Under the pieces are notes generated by a model, which saw only the letters and a list, made by a program, of their open reading frames with translations, did not search any database and was not told where the DNA came from. The position numbers and the translations under genes were made by a program. A stretch of 64,000 nt of DNA from Polynucleobacter victoriensis (GTDB lineage: Bacteria; Pseudomonadota; Gammaproteobacteria; Burkholderiales; Burkholderiaceae): the NCBI RefSeq assembly GCF_900187875.1, contig NZ_FYEX01000002.1, positions 248,001 through 312,000 of the forward strand. The letters are read 5' to 3'. Position 1 is the first letter of the stretch, and every line of letters begins with the position of its first letter. Below are positions 32,425 through 41,274 of the stretch, piece after piece.

Positions 32425-33447
32425 TTATATTTCCTTGCAGTACCAGCCTTTAGATTGGTTCACCACTTTTACTACCAATAGCATGACAGGTACCTCAATT
32501 AAGACACCCACCACAGTTGCCAACGCCGCACCTGAGTGGAATCCAAACAGACTGATCGCAGCAGCCACAGCCAGCTCAAAGAAGTTAGATGCCCCAATCA
32601 AAGCTGATGGACAAGCCACGCTGTGCTTTTCCCCAAAACGCCGATTAAGCCAGTAAGCCAATGAAGAATTAAACAACACCTGAATCAAAATGGGCACAGC
32701 TAACAAAGCAATCACCAGCGGTTGGTTGATGATGGCTTCTCCCTGAAACGCAAATAATAGAACCAGGGTTGCTAATAATGCAGTGATAGACCAAGGACCG
32801 ATTTTCTTCATGGCTTGATCAAACGAATCCTGACCACGAGATAGCAAGGATGCGCGCCACCATTGAGAGAGCAACACCGGAATGACGATATATAAGACTA
32901 CCGATGTGACCAAAGTATCCCAAGGCACCACAATCGCTGACATACCCAACAAAAATGCGACCAACGGTGCAAATGCCACCACCATGATGGCGTCATTCAA
33001 GGCTACTTGAGACAAGGTGAACAACGGATCACCATTGGTTAAACGACTCCATACAAATACCATCGCAGTACAAGGCGCAGCAGCCAATAGAATTAAACCC
33101 GCCACATAACTATCGATTTGATCTGCTGGCAAGTACGGCGCAAATAATTGACGAATAAAGAACCAAGCTAAAAATGCCATTGAGAATGGCTTAACTAGCC
33201 AATTAATAAATAAAGTAACGCCAATACCGCGAATGTGATCTTTCACTTGATGCATGGCTTTAAAGTCGACCTTTACCAACATCGGAACAATCATCACCCA
33301 AATAAGAAGACCAACAGGCAAATTAACCTGGGCAAACTCTAAACCACCAATCGCCTGAAAAGTTTCAGGCATGAGTTGGCCAGCGATGACGCCAACGATA
33401 ATGCACAAAAAAACCCAAAGGGTTAAGTAACGCTCAAAAATACTCAT
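32425..33447 (-). CDS. acr3: ACR3-family arsenite efflux transporter
   Basis: 340 residues, ten membrane helices, with ACR3 signatures VLLAAAPCTAMVFVWS (the conserved Cys), GDPLFTLSQVALND and CPSALIGASNFFELAVA. It expels As(III) made by arsenate reductase. Third gene of arsR-arsC-acr3, 45 bases after arsC. Next in line is the phosphate operon, through whose transporter arsenate enters the cell. Confidence 0.92.
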   Translation of the reverse strand: MSIFERYLTLWVFLCIIVGVIAGQLMPETFQAIGGLEFAQVNLPVGLLIWVMIVPMLVKVDFKAMHQVKDHIRGIGVTLFINWLVKPFSMAFLAWFFIRQLFAPYLPADQIDSYVAGLILLAAAPCTAMVFVWSRLTNGDPLFTLSQVALNDAIMVVAFAPLVAFLLGMSAIVVPWDTLVTSVVLYIVIPVLLSQWWRASLLSRGQDSFDQAMKKIGPWSITALLATLVLLFAFQGEAIINQPLVIALLAVPILIQVLFNSSLAYWLNRRFGEKHSVACPSALIGASNFFELAVAAAISLFGFHSGAALATVVGVLIEVPVMLLVVKVVNQSKGWYCKEI

Positions 33448-33492
33448 GATGTTTTCTTTTATATTGTTTTTGATTTATTTTTTTGTTTTCTT

Positions 33493-33984
33493 TTATTTTG
33501 CGCTTGCTATTTTCTTTAACTCCGCCTGAATGCTCATTGCATCTAATCTTTCCAATGGCAAAGCAGCTAAGATATCTAAGCGCTTTCTGAGTCCAACCAT
33601 CACTTCTTTGAAGGCTTGACGCTTATCATCATCCGTTCCCTGAGCTTGCGATGGGTCTGTGTAGCCCCAATGCGCTGTAGCTGGTTTACCTGGCCAAAAT
33701 GGGCACTGCTCACCTGCAGCGTTGTCACATACTGTGATGATGAAATCCATCTGCGGTGCATCTGACAAACCATACTCATCCCAACTTTTTGATCTCAACT
33801 TTTCTTCTGGGTAACCCATTTCTTTTGCTAATTCTCTAGCAAATGGATTCACATTTGTACCAGGTGTAGATCCTGCTGAGTAACCGACAAAGCGACCACT
33901 TTGGTGCGTTGATGCAAGTGCCTCACCCAAAACAGATCGCGCTGAGTTGTGAGTACACAAAAAAAGAATGTTGTATTGCTTCAC
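33493..33984 (-). CDS. arsC: Arsenate reductase, low-molecular-weight phosphatase type
   Basis: 163 residues with the phosphatase loop FLCTHNSARSVLGEAL and later DFIITVCDNAAGEQCPFWPG, as in thioredoxin- or mycothiol-linked ArsC proteins. Reduces arsenate to arsenite. Unrelated to the glutaredoxin-type ArsC at 11860, so the genome has both kinds. Lies 11 bases after arsR. Confidence 0.88.
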   Translation of the reverse strand: MKQYNILFLCTHNSARSVLGEALASTHQSGRFVGYSAGSTPGTNVNPFARELAKEMGYPEEKLRSKSWDEYGLSDAPQMDFIITVCDNAAGEQCPFWPGKPATAHWGYTDPSQAQGTDDDKRQAFKEVMVGLRKRLDILAALPLERLDAMSIQAELKKIASAK

Positions 33985-33995
33985 GGTTCACCTAT

Positions 33996-34316
33996 TTATT
34001 GTTGATTTAATTTAATGGTTGGCGCACACGATTGCCCACCACAACAGTTAAATAACAAGAAATCCATTAACTCTTGAACTTGATCTGCGTTAGGTCGATA
34101 AACTAAGTTCCTACTTTGTCGTTCAACCAAAATGAGATTCGCTTGGTATAACTCTTTTAGATGAAACGACAAGGTGGCCGCAGGAATGCCAAGCGTCTCT
34201 TTAATTTCCGAAGGCGTGATACCTTGACCGCCTTTTTGAACTATCAGGCGAAAGACATTGAGCCTTGATTCTTGACCCAGGGCTAAAAAAGATTGAACGG
34301 CGTCTATGTTTTTCAT
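33996..34316 (-). CDS. arsR: ArsR-family arsenic-responsive repressor
   Basis: 106 residues from the ATG at 34316; the longer frame to 34421 runs through the operator and is rejected. Winged-helix with SEIKETLGIPAATLSFHLKELYQANLI. There is no Cys pair in the DNA-binding helix; instead a C-terminal CC-x4-C (FNCCGGQSC) resembles the As(III) site of the Acidithiobacillus-type ArsR. Heads arsR-arsC-acr3 and has a 24-bp inverted repeat at its start. Confidence 0.88.
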   Translation of the reverse strand: MKNIDAVQSFLALGQESRLNVFRLIVQKGGQGITPSEIKETLGIPAATLSFHLKELYQANLILVERQSRNLVYRPNADQVQELMDFLLFNCCGGQSCAPTIKLNQQ

Positions 34317-34338
34317 ATTTCCATAATAATGGAAATAT
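34315..34338 (-). promoter_or_regulatory. ArsR operator
   Basis: ATATTTCC and GGAAATAT, perfect 8-bp arms separated by 8 bases. It reaches the first base of the arsR start codon, so binding would block initiation. It lies between arsR and the divergent small gene at 34461. Confidence 0.7.
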
Positions 34339-34460
34339 ATGTCACTCTTGTGACAAGGCACCCAACTAAGGCATTTATATGAAATTTCGATGAATTGACT
34401 TATTTGTCTTGAAAGCGTCACATCGAATCAGCAAACTCTACTTAGAACAAGGGAGTGACT

Positions 34461-34661
34461 ATGTATACATATGAAGATGCAGTTAAACAATTACAAGAAA
34501 CTGGTTCGATTGGACTGATTAATTTCAAAGAATTGTCATACGAAGATCTCGACGAATTATTGGAAGAAATCAAAAAGTGGTGCGTTTATGCCAATGGCGA
34601 TAATAAGAAACTAAAAAAAGAGTCTAAGAAAAATAAAAAGAAAGATAAGAAAAAGAAGTAA
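34461..34661 (+). CDS. Small Y[DE]DL-family protein with Lys-rich tail (copy 2)
   Basis: 66 residues from the ATG at 34461 (AAGGGAG upstream; a GTG six bases earlier is less likely). The first 47 residues carry GSIGLINFKELSYEDLDELL and KKWCVYAN, homologous to the protein at 12350. The last ~17 are almost all Lys, giving a strongly basic tail that copy 1 lacks. Divergent from arsR, with 144 bases between starts holding the ars operator. A nucleic-acid or membrane contact by the tail is possible. Function unknown. Confidence 0.7.
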   Translation: MYTYEDAVKQLQETGSIGLINFKELSYEDLDELLEEIKKWCVYANGDNKKLKKESKKNKKKDKKKK

Positions 34662-34680
34662 TTAGCAAAGAGTGATTGTT

Positions 34681-34706
34681 GATACCCACTCAATTAAGTG
34701 GGTATC
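34681..34706. terminator. Bidirectional hairpin at the glmM 3' end
   Basis: GATACCCACT pairs perfectly with AGTGGGTATC around 6 bases. It lies between the convergent small gene and glmM and overlaps the glmM stop and final codons. Confidence 0.6.
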
Positions 34707-36034
34707 ACACTCGCAATTTTTTGCGCATGGTCTTTGGCCATCTGCGCATCAGAAGCTTCAACCATCACCCTTAATAAGGGCTCGGTTCCAGAAGCTCTGA
34801 TCAATACCCTACCGCTACCCGCCAAGTGTTGCTCTGCATTGGCAATAGCCTCTTTCATGTTGGCATCAGATTGCCACTGATAACCTTGCTTGTAACGCAC
34901 ATTGATTAACGTTTGTGGGAAAAGCGTTACTTTTTGCAAAAGCTGAGCCAATGTTTGATTGCCCTGCTTCATAGCTGTTAAGACCTGAAGAGCCGCAACA
35001 ATGCCATCACCCGTGGTGTGCTTATCCAAGCAAATTAAATGACCAGAACCCTCGCCACCTAAAAGCCAGTTCTTCTCTTTTAACTGTTCAAGCACATAAC
35101 GGTCACCGACTTTAGCTCTTGTAAAGAGAATGCCTTCTGCTTCGATCGCTTTCTCTACAGCCATGTTGGTCATAAGGGTGCCAACCACACCATCGACTTT
35201 TTCGCCGGCATCTTTTCTAGATTTAGCGATTAAGTAAAGCAGCTCATCACCGTTAAAAACTCTGCCACTGGCATCCACCAATTGCAAACGATCAGCATCA
35301 CCATCCAAAGCAATACCTAAATCAGCTTTTTCTTCTTTGACTTTTTCAATCAAAGCTTGAGGTGCTGTGGCGCCCACACCATCATTGATATTTTTACCAT
35401 TTGGCTGCACGCCAATAGAGATAACTTCAGCACCCAACTCATGAAACACATGTGGCGCGATGTGATACGCAGCACCATGGGCACAATCAAGCACTAACTT
35501 CAAACCATGAAGGTTTAAATGATTAGGAAAGGTACTTTTACAAAACTCAATATAACGACCCGCTGCATCATCCAAGCGCTTGGCTTTACCTAAGTGCGCA
35601 GAATCAACACAATTCATTGGCTCATTCAAAGCTGCTTCGATTTGTAGTTCGATAGCATCATCTAATTTATCGCCATTGGCTGAGAAAAACTTAATGCCGT
35701 TGTCGTGATAGGGATTGTGTGAAGCAGAAATCACTACACCAGCAGACAATCTGAGTGCTCTGGTGAGATAAGCAATTGCGGGTGTTGGCATCGGGCCACA
35801 TAACATCACATCAACACCAGCTGCTGAGAAACCAGCCTCTAAGGCAGCTTCTAATAAATAGCCCGATACACGAGTGTCTTTACCAATCAATACTGTCGGT
35901 TTGCCATGCGTTGGTGCATTCTTTGCTAACACCTGACCTGCTGCGTAACCTAAGCGCATTACAAAATCAGGAACAATCGGAAACTTGCCGACTTCCCCAC
36001 GAATTCCATCGGTACCGAAATATTGACGTGTCAT
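34694..36034 (-). CDS. glmM: Phosphoglucosamine mutase
   Basis: 446 residues, four-domain phosphohexomutase. N-terminal YFGTDGIRGEVG, catalytic Ser in GVVISASHNPYHDNGIKFF, metal loop ALDGDADRLQLVD and phosphate loop LIRASGTEPLLRVMVE. Converts glucosamine-6-phosphate to glucosamine-1-phosphate for peptidoglycan and lipopolysaccharide. The order ftsH-folP-glmM is the common conserved arrangement; nine bases lie between folP and glmM. Confidence 0.96.
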   Translation of the reverse strand: MTRQYFGTDGIRGEVGKFPIVPDFVMRLGYAAGQVLAKNAPTHGKPTVLIGKDTRVSGYLLEAALEAGFSAAGVDVMLCGPMPTPAIAYLTRALRLSAGVVISASHNPYHDNGIKFFSANGDKLDDAIELQIEAALNEPMNCVDSAHLGKAKRLDDAAGRYIEFCKSTFPNHLNLHGLKLVLDCAHGAAYHIAPHVFHELGAEVISIGVQPNGKNINDGVGATAPQALIEKVKEEKADLGIALDGDADRLQLVDASGRVFNGDELLYLIAKSRKDAGEKVDGVVGTLMTNMAVEKAIEAEGILFTRAKVGDRYVLEQLKEKNWLLGGEGSGHLICLDKHTTGDGIVAALQVLTAMKQGNQTLAQLLQKVTLFPQTLINVRYKQGYQWQSDANMKEAIANAEQHLAGSGRVLIRASGTEPLLRVMVEASDAQMAKDHAQKIASVIPT

Positions 36035-36043
36035 ATCTGTATT

Positions 36044-36904
36044 TTATAAGCAATCTTGGGTGGCAACCCAGATTTTGACTGCATCAATGGTCTCGCTGAC
36101 ATCATGAACACGCAAAATCTTGGCGCCACGCTCCAAGGCCATCAAGGCTGCTGCCACGCTGGCAGTCTGACGATGCTGAGTGTCTTTCCCCGTGATGGCA
36201 CCCAAACTAGACTTTCTAGACAGACCAGCAACCACTGGCATGTCGTGCATACAAAACTTATGGAAATGAGCCAACATGGTCATGTTGTGCTCTACAGTTT
36301 TTCCAAATCCAAAACCAGGATCGATTGCTAAACGCTCTCTAGCAATCCCCTCATCTTCTAATGCAACACAACGCTCCATCAAAAAGCCATTCACCTCAGC
36401 CACCACGTCTTCGTAATGCGGGTCAAATTGCATGGTTGCTGGATCTTTTTGCATGTGCATGAGCATCACACCACACTGACTATTAGCCACTGCTTCAATC
36501 GCATGAGGTTGTCTAAAAGCCCAAATGTCATTCACGCAATCAATGCCTAAATCAACAGCTGCCCTCATAACTTTAGCTTTATAGGTATCAACCGAGATAG
36601 CCACCGGTGCATCTTTTAGAACTTCCAGAATTGGCATCACTCGATCAAGTTCTTCTTGTAGTGCCAAAGGCTCAGAACCAGGGCGACTAGACTCACCACC
36701 TACATCAATCATCTCTGCGCCTTGCGCGATCATTTCATCAGCATGCCTTAACGCAGCATCACGATGCGCAAATTGACCACCATCAGAAAATGAATCGGGC
36801 GTCACGTTCAATATGCCCATGACAATCGGAGCGCGCCTTTGGCTCCAATCAAAAAGAAAACGCCCGCAGCGCCATGCCACGGGCGTTATGTTCTGCTTAC
36901 TCAT
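36044..36904 (-). CDS. folP: Dihydropteroate synthase
   Basis: 286 residues, TIM barrel. PIVMGILNVTPDSFSDGG and GAEMIDVGGESSRPG are the two family signatures; DPGFGFGKTVEHN and LVGLSRKS-like GLSRKSSLG contribute to the pterin and PABA site. Folate synthesis; target of sulfonamides. Start codon overlaps the ftsH stop by one base. Confidence 0.95.
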   Translation of the reverse strand: MSKQNITPVAWRCGRFLFDWSQRRAPIVMGILNVTPDSFSDGGQFAHRDAALRHADEMIAQGAEMIDVGGESSRPGSEPLALQEELDRVMPILEVLKDAPVAISVDTYKAKVMRAAVDLGIDCVNDIWAFRQPHAIEAVANSQCGVMLMHMQKDPATMQFDPHYEDVVAEVNGFLMERCVALEDEGIARERLAIDPGFGFGKTVEHNMTMLAHFHKFCMHDMPVVAGLSRKSSLGAITGKDTQHRQTASVAAALMALERGAKILRVHDVSETIDAVKIWVATQDCL

Positions 36905-38787
36905 TAAGCCGCCGCTGGGGCGCCCCCTTCAGCAACCACTGGTGTACCGCCTGTGCCACCACCACTCTTCGGTGCACTAGGAGGATACTTTGGTGGGCGA
37001 GGCTCTTTACCAGCCATGATGTCGTTCACCTGGTCTGCATCAATGGTCTCCCATTCAAGCAAGGCTTTCACCATTACCTCAACCTTGTCACGATTCTCTT
37101 CAAGAATCTTCTTAGCCACAGCATATTGTTTATCAAGAATCGCTCGAATCTCAATATCCACTTTTTGTTGTGTGGCTTCAGAAACAGATTTTGAGCTCAC
37201 TGGACCAAACATGCTTTGCTGATCAGGATCAACATAAACCATCGTACCCAATACTTCACTCATACCGTAACGAGTCACCATGTCACGGGCCATTTTTGTA
37301 GCACGCTCAAAGTCATTTGATGCACCGGTGCTGCTTGAGTTCAAGAAAATCTCTTCAGCCAAGCGACCACCAAACAAGATAGAGATCTCTTCAAGCATCT
37401 TGTCTTTGTACATGTTCACACGATCATGCTCAGGCAACTGCCATGTCACACCCAATGCCCAACCACGCGGCATGATGCTGACCTTATGAACAGGATCTGC
37501 CTTAGGTAACATTTTTGCTACCACTGCATGGCCTGACTCGTGATAGGCCGTATTACGACGCTCTTCTTCACGCATCACTGCAGACTTACGCTCAGGACCC
37601 ATGTAGATCTTGTCTTTAGCATCTTCAAAATCTTGCATGTCTACCGTGCGCTTGTTGCGACGCGCAGCAAACAATGCAGACTCATTGACCAAGTTGGCAA
37701 GATCAGCGCCTGAGAAACCTGGTGTACCACGCGCCAAAACAGCCGCATCAACGTCACTGTTGATAGGTACCTTACGCATGTGCACTTTAAGAATTTGTTC
37801 GCGACCACGAATATCAGGCAAACCAACATGCACCTGGCGATCGAAACGACCTGGGCGTAACAACGCTTTATCCAAAACATCAGAACGGTTCGTAGCAGCA
37901 ATCACGATCACGCCACTGTTTGGCTCAAAGCCATCCATCTCAACCAACATTTGGTTCAAGGTTTGCTCGCGCTCATCGTTACCACCACCCATACCTGCGC
38001 CACGATGACGACCAACCGCATCAATCTCGTCAATAAAGATGATGCATGGAGCTTGCTTCTTCGCGTTCTCAAACATGTCACGCACACGTGCAGCACCAAC
38101 ACCCACAAACATCTCTACGAAGTCTGAACCAGAAATTGAGAAAAATGGCACTTTGGCTTCACCAGCAATCGCTTTAGCCAATAATGTTTTACCTGTACCA
38201 GGAGGGCCTACTAAGAGCACACCTCTTGGAATGTGACCACCCAATTTTTGGAACTTAGTTGGATCTTTTAAGAAATCAACCAACTCAAATACTTCTTCTT
38301 TGGCCTCATCACAACCAGCCACATCAGCAAAAGTAATCGCATTGGTATTTTCATCAATTAAGCGTGCACGTGATTTACCAAAAGAGAAAGCGCCTCCTTT
38401 GCCACCACCTTGCATCTGGCGCATCATCAAGAACCAAAAACCAATGATCAATAATGTTGGGCCTAAGTAGTACAAAGCAGACACTAAAAGACTTTGCTCT
38501 TCTTCTGCTTTACCAGTTACTTGTACGCCAAATTTCATCAAGTCACCGACCATCCAAATATCGCCTGGGCTAATGACTGAATATTTCTGGCCATCAGCAG
38601 GTGTCACTTGAATGTTGCGACCCTGAACGTCAACTCTCTTCACTTTGCCATTTTTGGCGTCTTCCATGAATTGAGAGTAAGTCACGTTATCCTGATTACG
38701 AGGCTTATCAAATTGTTTGAAAACAGTGAACAGCACGAGGCCCACAACAAGCCACACACCAACTTTCTGCATCCAATTATTGTTCAC
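36904..38787 (-). CDS. ftsH: ATP-dependent zinc metalloprotease FtsH
   Basis: 627 residues: two membrane helices (about 8-25 and 103-122), AAA domain with Walker A GPPGTGKTLLAKA, Walker B IIFIDEIDAVG and SRH RPGRFDRQ, and the zinc protease motif HESGHAVV. The C-terminus is Pro/Gly/Ala-rich. Degrades membrane proteins and short-lived regulators. Preceded by rlmE on the same strand after 120 bases, the usual rlmE-ftsH pair. Confidence 0.96.
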   Translation of the reverse strand: MNNNWMQKVGVWLVVGLVLFTVFKQFDKPRNQDNVTYSQFMEDAKNGKVKRVDVQGRNIQVTPADGQKYSVISPGDIWMVGDLMKFGVQVTGKAEEEQSLLVSALYYLGPTLLIIGFWFLMMRQMQGGGKGGAFSFGKSRARLIDENTNAITFADVAGCDEAKEEVFELVDFLKDPTKFQKLGGHIPRGVLLVGPPGTGKTLLAKAIAGEAKVPFFSISGSDFVEMFVGVGAARVRDMFENAKKQAPCIIFIDEIDAVGRHRGAGMGGGNDEREQTLNQMLVEMDGFEPNSGVIVIAATNRSDVLDKALLRPGRFDRQVHVGLPDIRGREQILKVHMRKVPINSDVDAAVLARGTPGFSGADLANLVNESALFAARRNKRTVDMQDFEDAKDKIYMGPERKSAVMREEERRNTAYHESGHAVVAKMLPKADPVHKVSIMPRGWALGVTWQLPEHDRVNMYKDKMLEEISILFGGRLAEEIFLNSSSTGASNDFERATKMARDMVTRYGMSEVLGTMVYVDPDQQSMFGPVSSKSVSEATQQKVDIEIRAILDKQYAVAKKILEENRDKVEVMVKALLEWETIDADQVNDIMAGKEPRPPKYPPSAPKSGGGTGGTPVVAEGGAPAAA

Positions 38788-38907
38788 AAAGCCTCCTTAA
38801 GGCACTTATATCTATACACATATGATTCTACTCCCTCCCTTTTTCAAGTGCCGAACTTAAAAAAGTGCTATTTCCTAGTATTTATTGTGGTTTTAGGGAG
38901 TTTTTGC

Positions 38908-39579
38908 TCACTTAAGATGTTTTCCTAACAAGAAAGTCTCAGCAGACTTGTCTCGAGATGCCTTCGGTTTTCTGGGAGAAACCACCTTGAACACCCTTTT
39001 AAATGACTCCACGATTTGGCTGTAGCCACTGCCATGAAAGCATTTAATCAATAAAGCGCCGTTAGGCTTTAAGTGAGCCTGGGCAAATTCAAGTGCCAAA
39101 TCTGCCAAATGACCCATTCTGGCTGCATCAGCAGTTGAGACCCCGGATAGATTAGGAGCCATATCAGAGAGAACCAAATCCACTCTAGGGCCATCCTCGG
39201 GATTGCCTGGCAATAAAGCTTCAAAACGCCTTAAAACTTCTTCTTCCCTAAAGTCTCCCTGCAAATACGTTACATCTGCAATCTCTTCCATGGGCAAAAT
39301 ATCAATCGCCACAATGGTGCCAAATGGCTTGCCATCTGGCGTATCTGGATTCTTCTTGCCAAACTCAACCAAACGATTACGGGTGTACTGCGACCAACTA
39401 CCTGGCGTACTACCCAAATCGACCACCACCATGCCTGGTCCAATTAAACGATCTTGCTCATCAATTTCTTTTAGTTTGTAGGCTGCGCGAGCACGATACC
39501 CCTCCCTTTGCGCCATTTTGACGTAAGGATCATTGAGGTGGTCGTTCAACCAATCTTTATTGAATTTATTCTTTGCCAC
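38908..39579 (-). CDS. rlmE: 23S rRNA (uridine-2'-O) methyltransferase RlmE
   Basis: 223 residues, FtsJ/RrmJ fold. SAM motif VVVDLGSTPGSWSQY, with Lys (RAAYKLKEID), Asp (VLSDMAPNLSG) and Lys (LLIKCFHGSG) of the catalytic tetrad. Methylates U2552 of 23S rRNA in late 50S assembly. Divergent from yhbY, upstream of ftsH, as in most proteobacteria. Confidence 0.95.
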   Translation of the reverse strand: MAKNKFNKDWLNDHLNDPYVKMAQREGYRARAAYKLKEIDEQDRLIGPGMVVVDLGSTPGSWSQYTRNRLVEFGKKNPDTPDGKPFGTIVAIDILPMEEIADVTYLQGDFREEEVLRRFEALLPGNPEDGPRVDLVLSDMAPNLSGVSTADAARMGHLADLALEFAQAHLKPNGALLIKCFHGSGYSQIVESFKRVFKVVSPRKPKASRDKSAETFLLGKHLK

Positions 39580-39696
39580 TACTACCTACTTCCAGCATTT
39601 TTACTATTTAAAGCGCTATTTTCCGCTCTTTTTGCCAAAGCCCCTAATACTTACCAATTTAATGGCTTATCATGGAGGTCTTCCGAAGAAATATCT

Positions 39697-40173
39697 ATGC
39701 CAATACTCGAATTATCCTCTGCCGAACGCTCGGCACTCCGCTCAGACGCTCACGCGTTAAAACCAATTGTTTTAATTGGTGCTGATGGCTTAACGCCAGC
39801 AGTCGTTAAAGAAGTGAATAACGGTCTTAAGTCTCACGGCCTAATCAAAGTACGTGTGTTTGGTGACGACCGCGAAGCACGTGTGGCCATCTATAACCAA
39901 TTATGCGAAGAATTGGGCGCAGCCCCTATTCAACACATCGGCAAATTATTGGTTCTTTTCCGACCAAAGGTAGAAAAAGAAACAGAAGACAAGCGCCGCA
40001 GTAAAAATGGTGGCCCTAAAGTCGTGATGGTGAAGAAGTTCACACGCAATCCACAACGCCGACCAAAACCAGTTGCAACAACTGTTTTAGGTAATCAACG
40101 TGTTGCTGCCGGCGGTCAAGTCAAACGCGCTAAGCCACGCCAAGTTAGCGCAAAGAAGCGCCAGCTAGGCTAA
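39697..40173 (+). CDS. yhbY: YhbY family RNA-binding protein with basic tail
   Basis: 158 residues from the ATG at 39697; the upstream open frame lies over the rlmE region and is not supported. The CRM domain occupies about 1-97 (LKPIVLIGADGLTPAVVKEV, then RVFGDDREARVAI and HIGKLLVLFRP). Unlike the ~97-residue E. coli protein it has a further ~60 residues rich in Lys and Arg (KKFTRNPQRRPKP, KRAKPRQVSAKKRQ). Associates with pre-50S ribosomes. Divergent from rlmE, fitting a joint role in ribosome assembly. Confidence 0.9.
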   Translation: MPILELSSAERSALRSDAHALKPIVLIGADGLTPAVVKEVNNGLKSHGLIKVRVFGDDREARVAIYNQLCEELGAAPIQHIGKLLVLFRPKVEKETEDKRRSKNGGPKVVMVKKFTRNPQRRPKPVATTVLGNQRVAAGGQVKRAKPRQVSAKKRQLG

Positions 40174-40217
40174 TCTCATTTCTGTTTATTTAATTCTGTT
40201 GTTTTAATTCTGCTTAT

Positions 40218-40721
40218 TTAATTGGATTTAGCCACTACCTCAGTAGTGGTTAAATCTATGGGCTTACTCAAGCGCCACAATAAGATCAAACCAATCAGCG
40301 ATTGCAGAAAGTACAAAGTACTAGAAATGCCATGCAATTGACCAAATGATTTAGCCAGTGGTGAGAGCATCACTGGAAAGCCATGACTCAAGGCCTCTTC
40401 TCTTAGAGCATTCATCATCGGCTGCAAAACAAACGCCACCACCGCAGCACAAATCAACATCGCCAACAAATACCAACGCACTTGACGGTATCTATTTAGT
40501 CCACGCTTAACTAGCAAATTAGCAAAAACGATTAAAGCGACACTCACAACCATGCTAATGGTGCCTTCAATACGAAACAAGCTTCCAGCCACCATTCCGG
40601 CCACTTGCGTATCTGTGAGTGTTGCAAATAATGTGGGGGCAACGATATAGCCCACCGTGATGATGCTACCCACCCAAAGAGTCAGTATGAATACAAATAA
40701 TCTTTGGGCAGTGATGTGCAT
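40218..40721 (-). CDS. DUF4149 family membrane protein
   Basis: 167 residues with four membrane helices (about 8-28, 45-68, 83-103, 130-150) and the DUF4149 opening (FVFILTLWVGSIITVGYIVAP). Unknown function. Its place after greA and convergent with yhbY is a common betaproteobacterial order. The last codons carry a 13-bp stem hairpin. Confidence 0.85.
   Translation of the reverse strand: MHITAQRLFVFILTLWVGSIITVGYIVAPTLFATLTDTQVAGMVAGSLFRIEGTISMVVSVALIVFANLLVKRGLNRYRQVRWYLLAMLICAAVVAFVLQPMMNALREEALSHGFPVMLSPLAKSFGQLHGISSTLYFLQSLIGLILLWRLSKPIDLTTTEVVAKSN
40226..40255. terminator. Hairpin inside the DUF4149 3' end
   Basis: ATTTAGCCACTAC pairs with GTAGTGGTTAAAT (one G-T pair) around CTCA. It lies in the last dozen codons of the DUF4149 gene, facing convergent yhbY. 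Confidence 0.5.
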
Positions 40722-40753
40722 GTTGCGTTGACTTAAATCGTCATTATTGGTGG

Positions 40754-41230
40754 TTAAACGTAATTAACGCTCAAAATTTCCACTTCGCGACTGCCACCCG
40801 GTGATGAGAATGTTGCTACATCACCCTCTTCTTTACCAATGAGCGCTCTAGCTATTGGTGAACTGATAGAAATTTTTCCATTTTCTAAATCAGCTTCGTC
40901 ATCGCCCACGATTTGATAAATAGCTTTCTTGCCATCTTCTAAATCTTCTAATTCAACAGTGGCGCCAAACACAATACGACCTTCCACATCCAATGTGGAT
41001 GGATCAATAATCTGCGCAGCAGATAACTTACCTTCTAACTCTTGAATACGACCTTCAATGAAAGCCTGCTTTTCTTTAGCAGCATCGTATTCTGCGTTTT
41101 CAGACAAATCGCCCTGTGCGCGAGCCTCAGAGATTGCATTGATCACAGACGGACGCTCAACGTGCTTTAAGCGATGCAACTCTTCTTTTAATAGCTCTGC
41201 ACCACGCTTAGTAATAGGAATCGTACTCAT
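40754..41230 (-). CDS. greA: Transcription elongation factor GreA
   Basis: 158 residues from the ATG at 41230, the standard GreA length (a GTG six bases earlier is open). N-terminal coiled coil with tip acidic residues (ARAQGDLSENAEYDAAKEKQ) that rescue backtracked RNA polymerase, and a C-terminal FKBP-like domain (SPIARALIGKEEGDV). Lies 44 bases after carB. Confidence 0.95.
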   Translation of the reverse strand: MSTIPITKRGAELLKEELHRLKHVERPSVINAISEARAQGDLSENAEYDAAKEKQAFIEGRIQELEGKLSAAQIIDPSTLDVEGRIVFGATVELEDLEDGKKAIYQIVGDDEADLENGKISISSPIARALIGKEEGDVATFSSPGGSREVEILSVNYV

Positions 41231-41274
41231 AGTCACTTCTAACCTTCTAAATTAATTTCTTTTTGCAATCTTGC

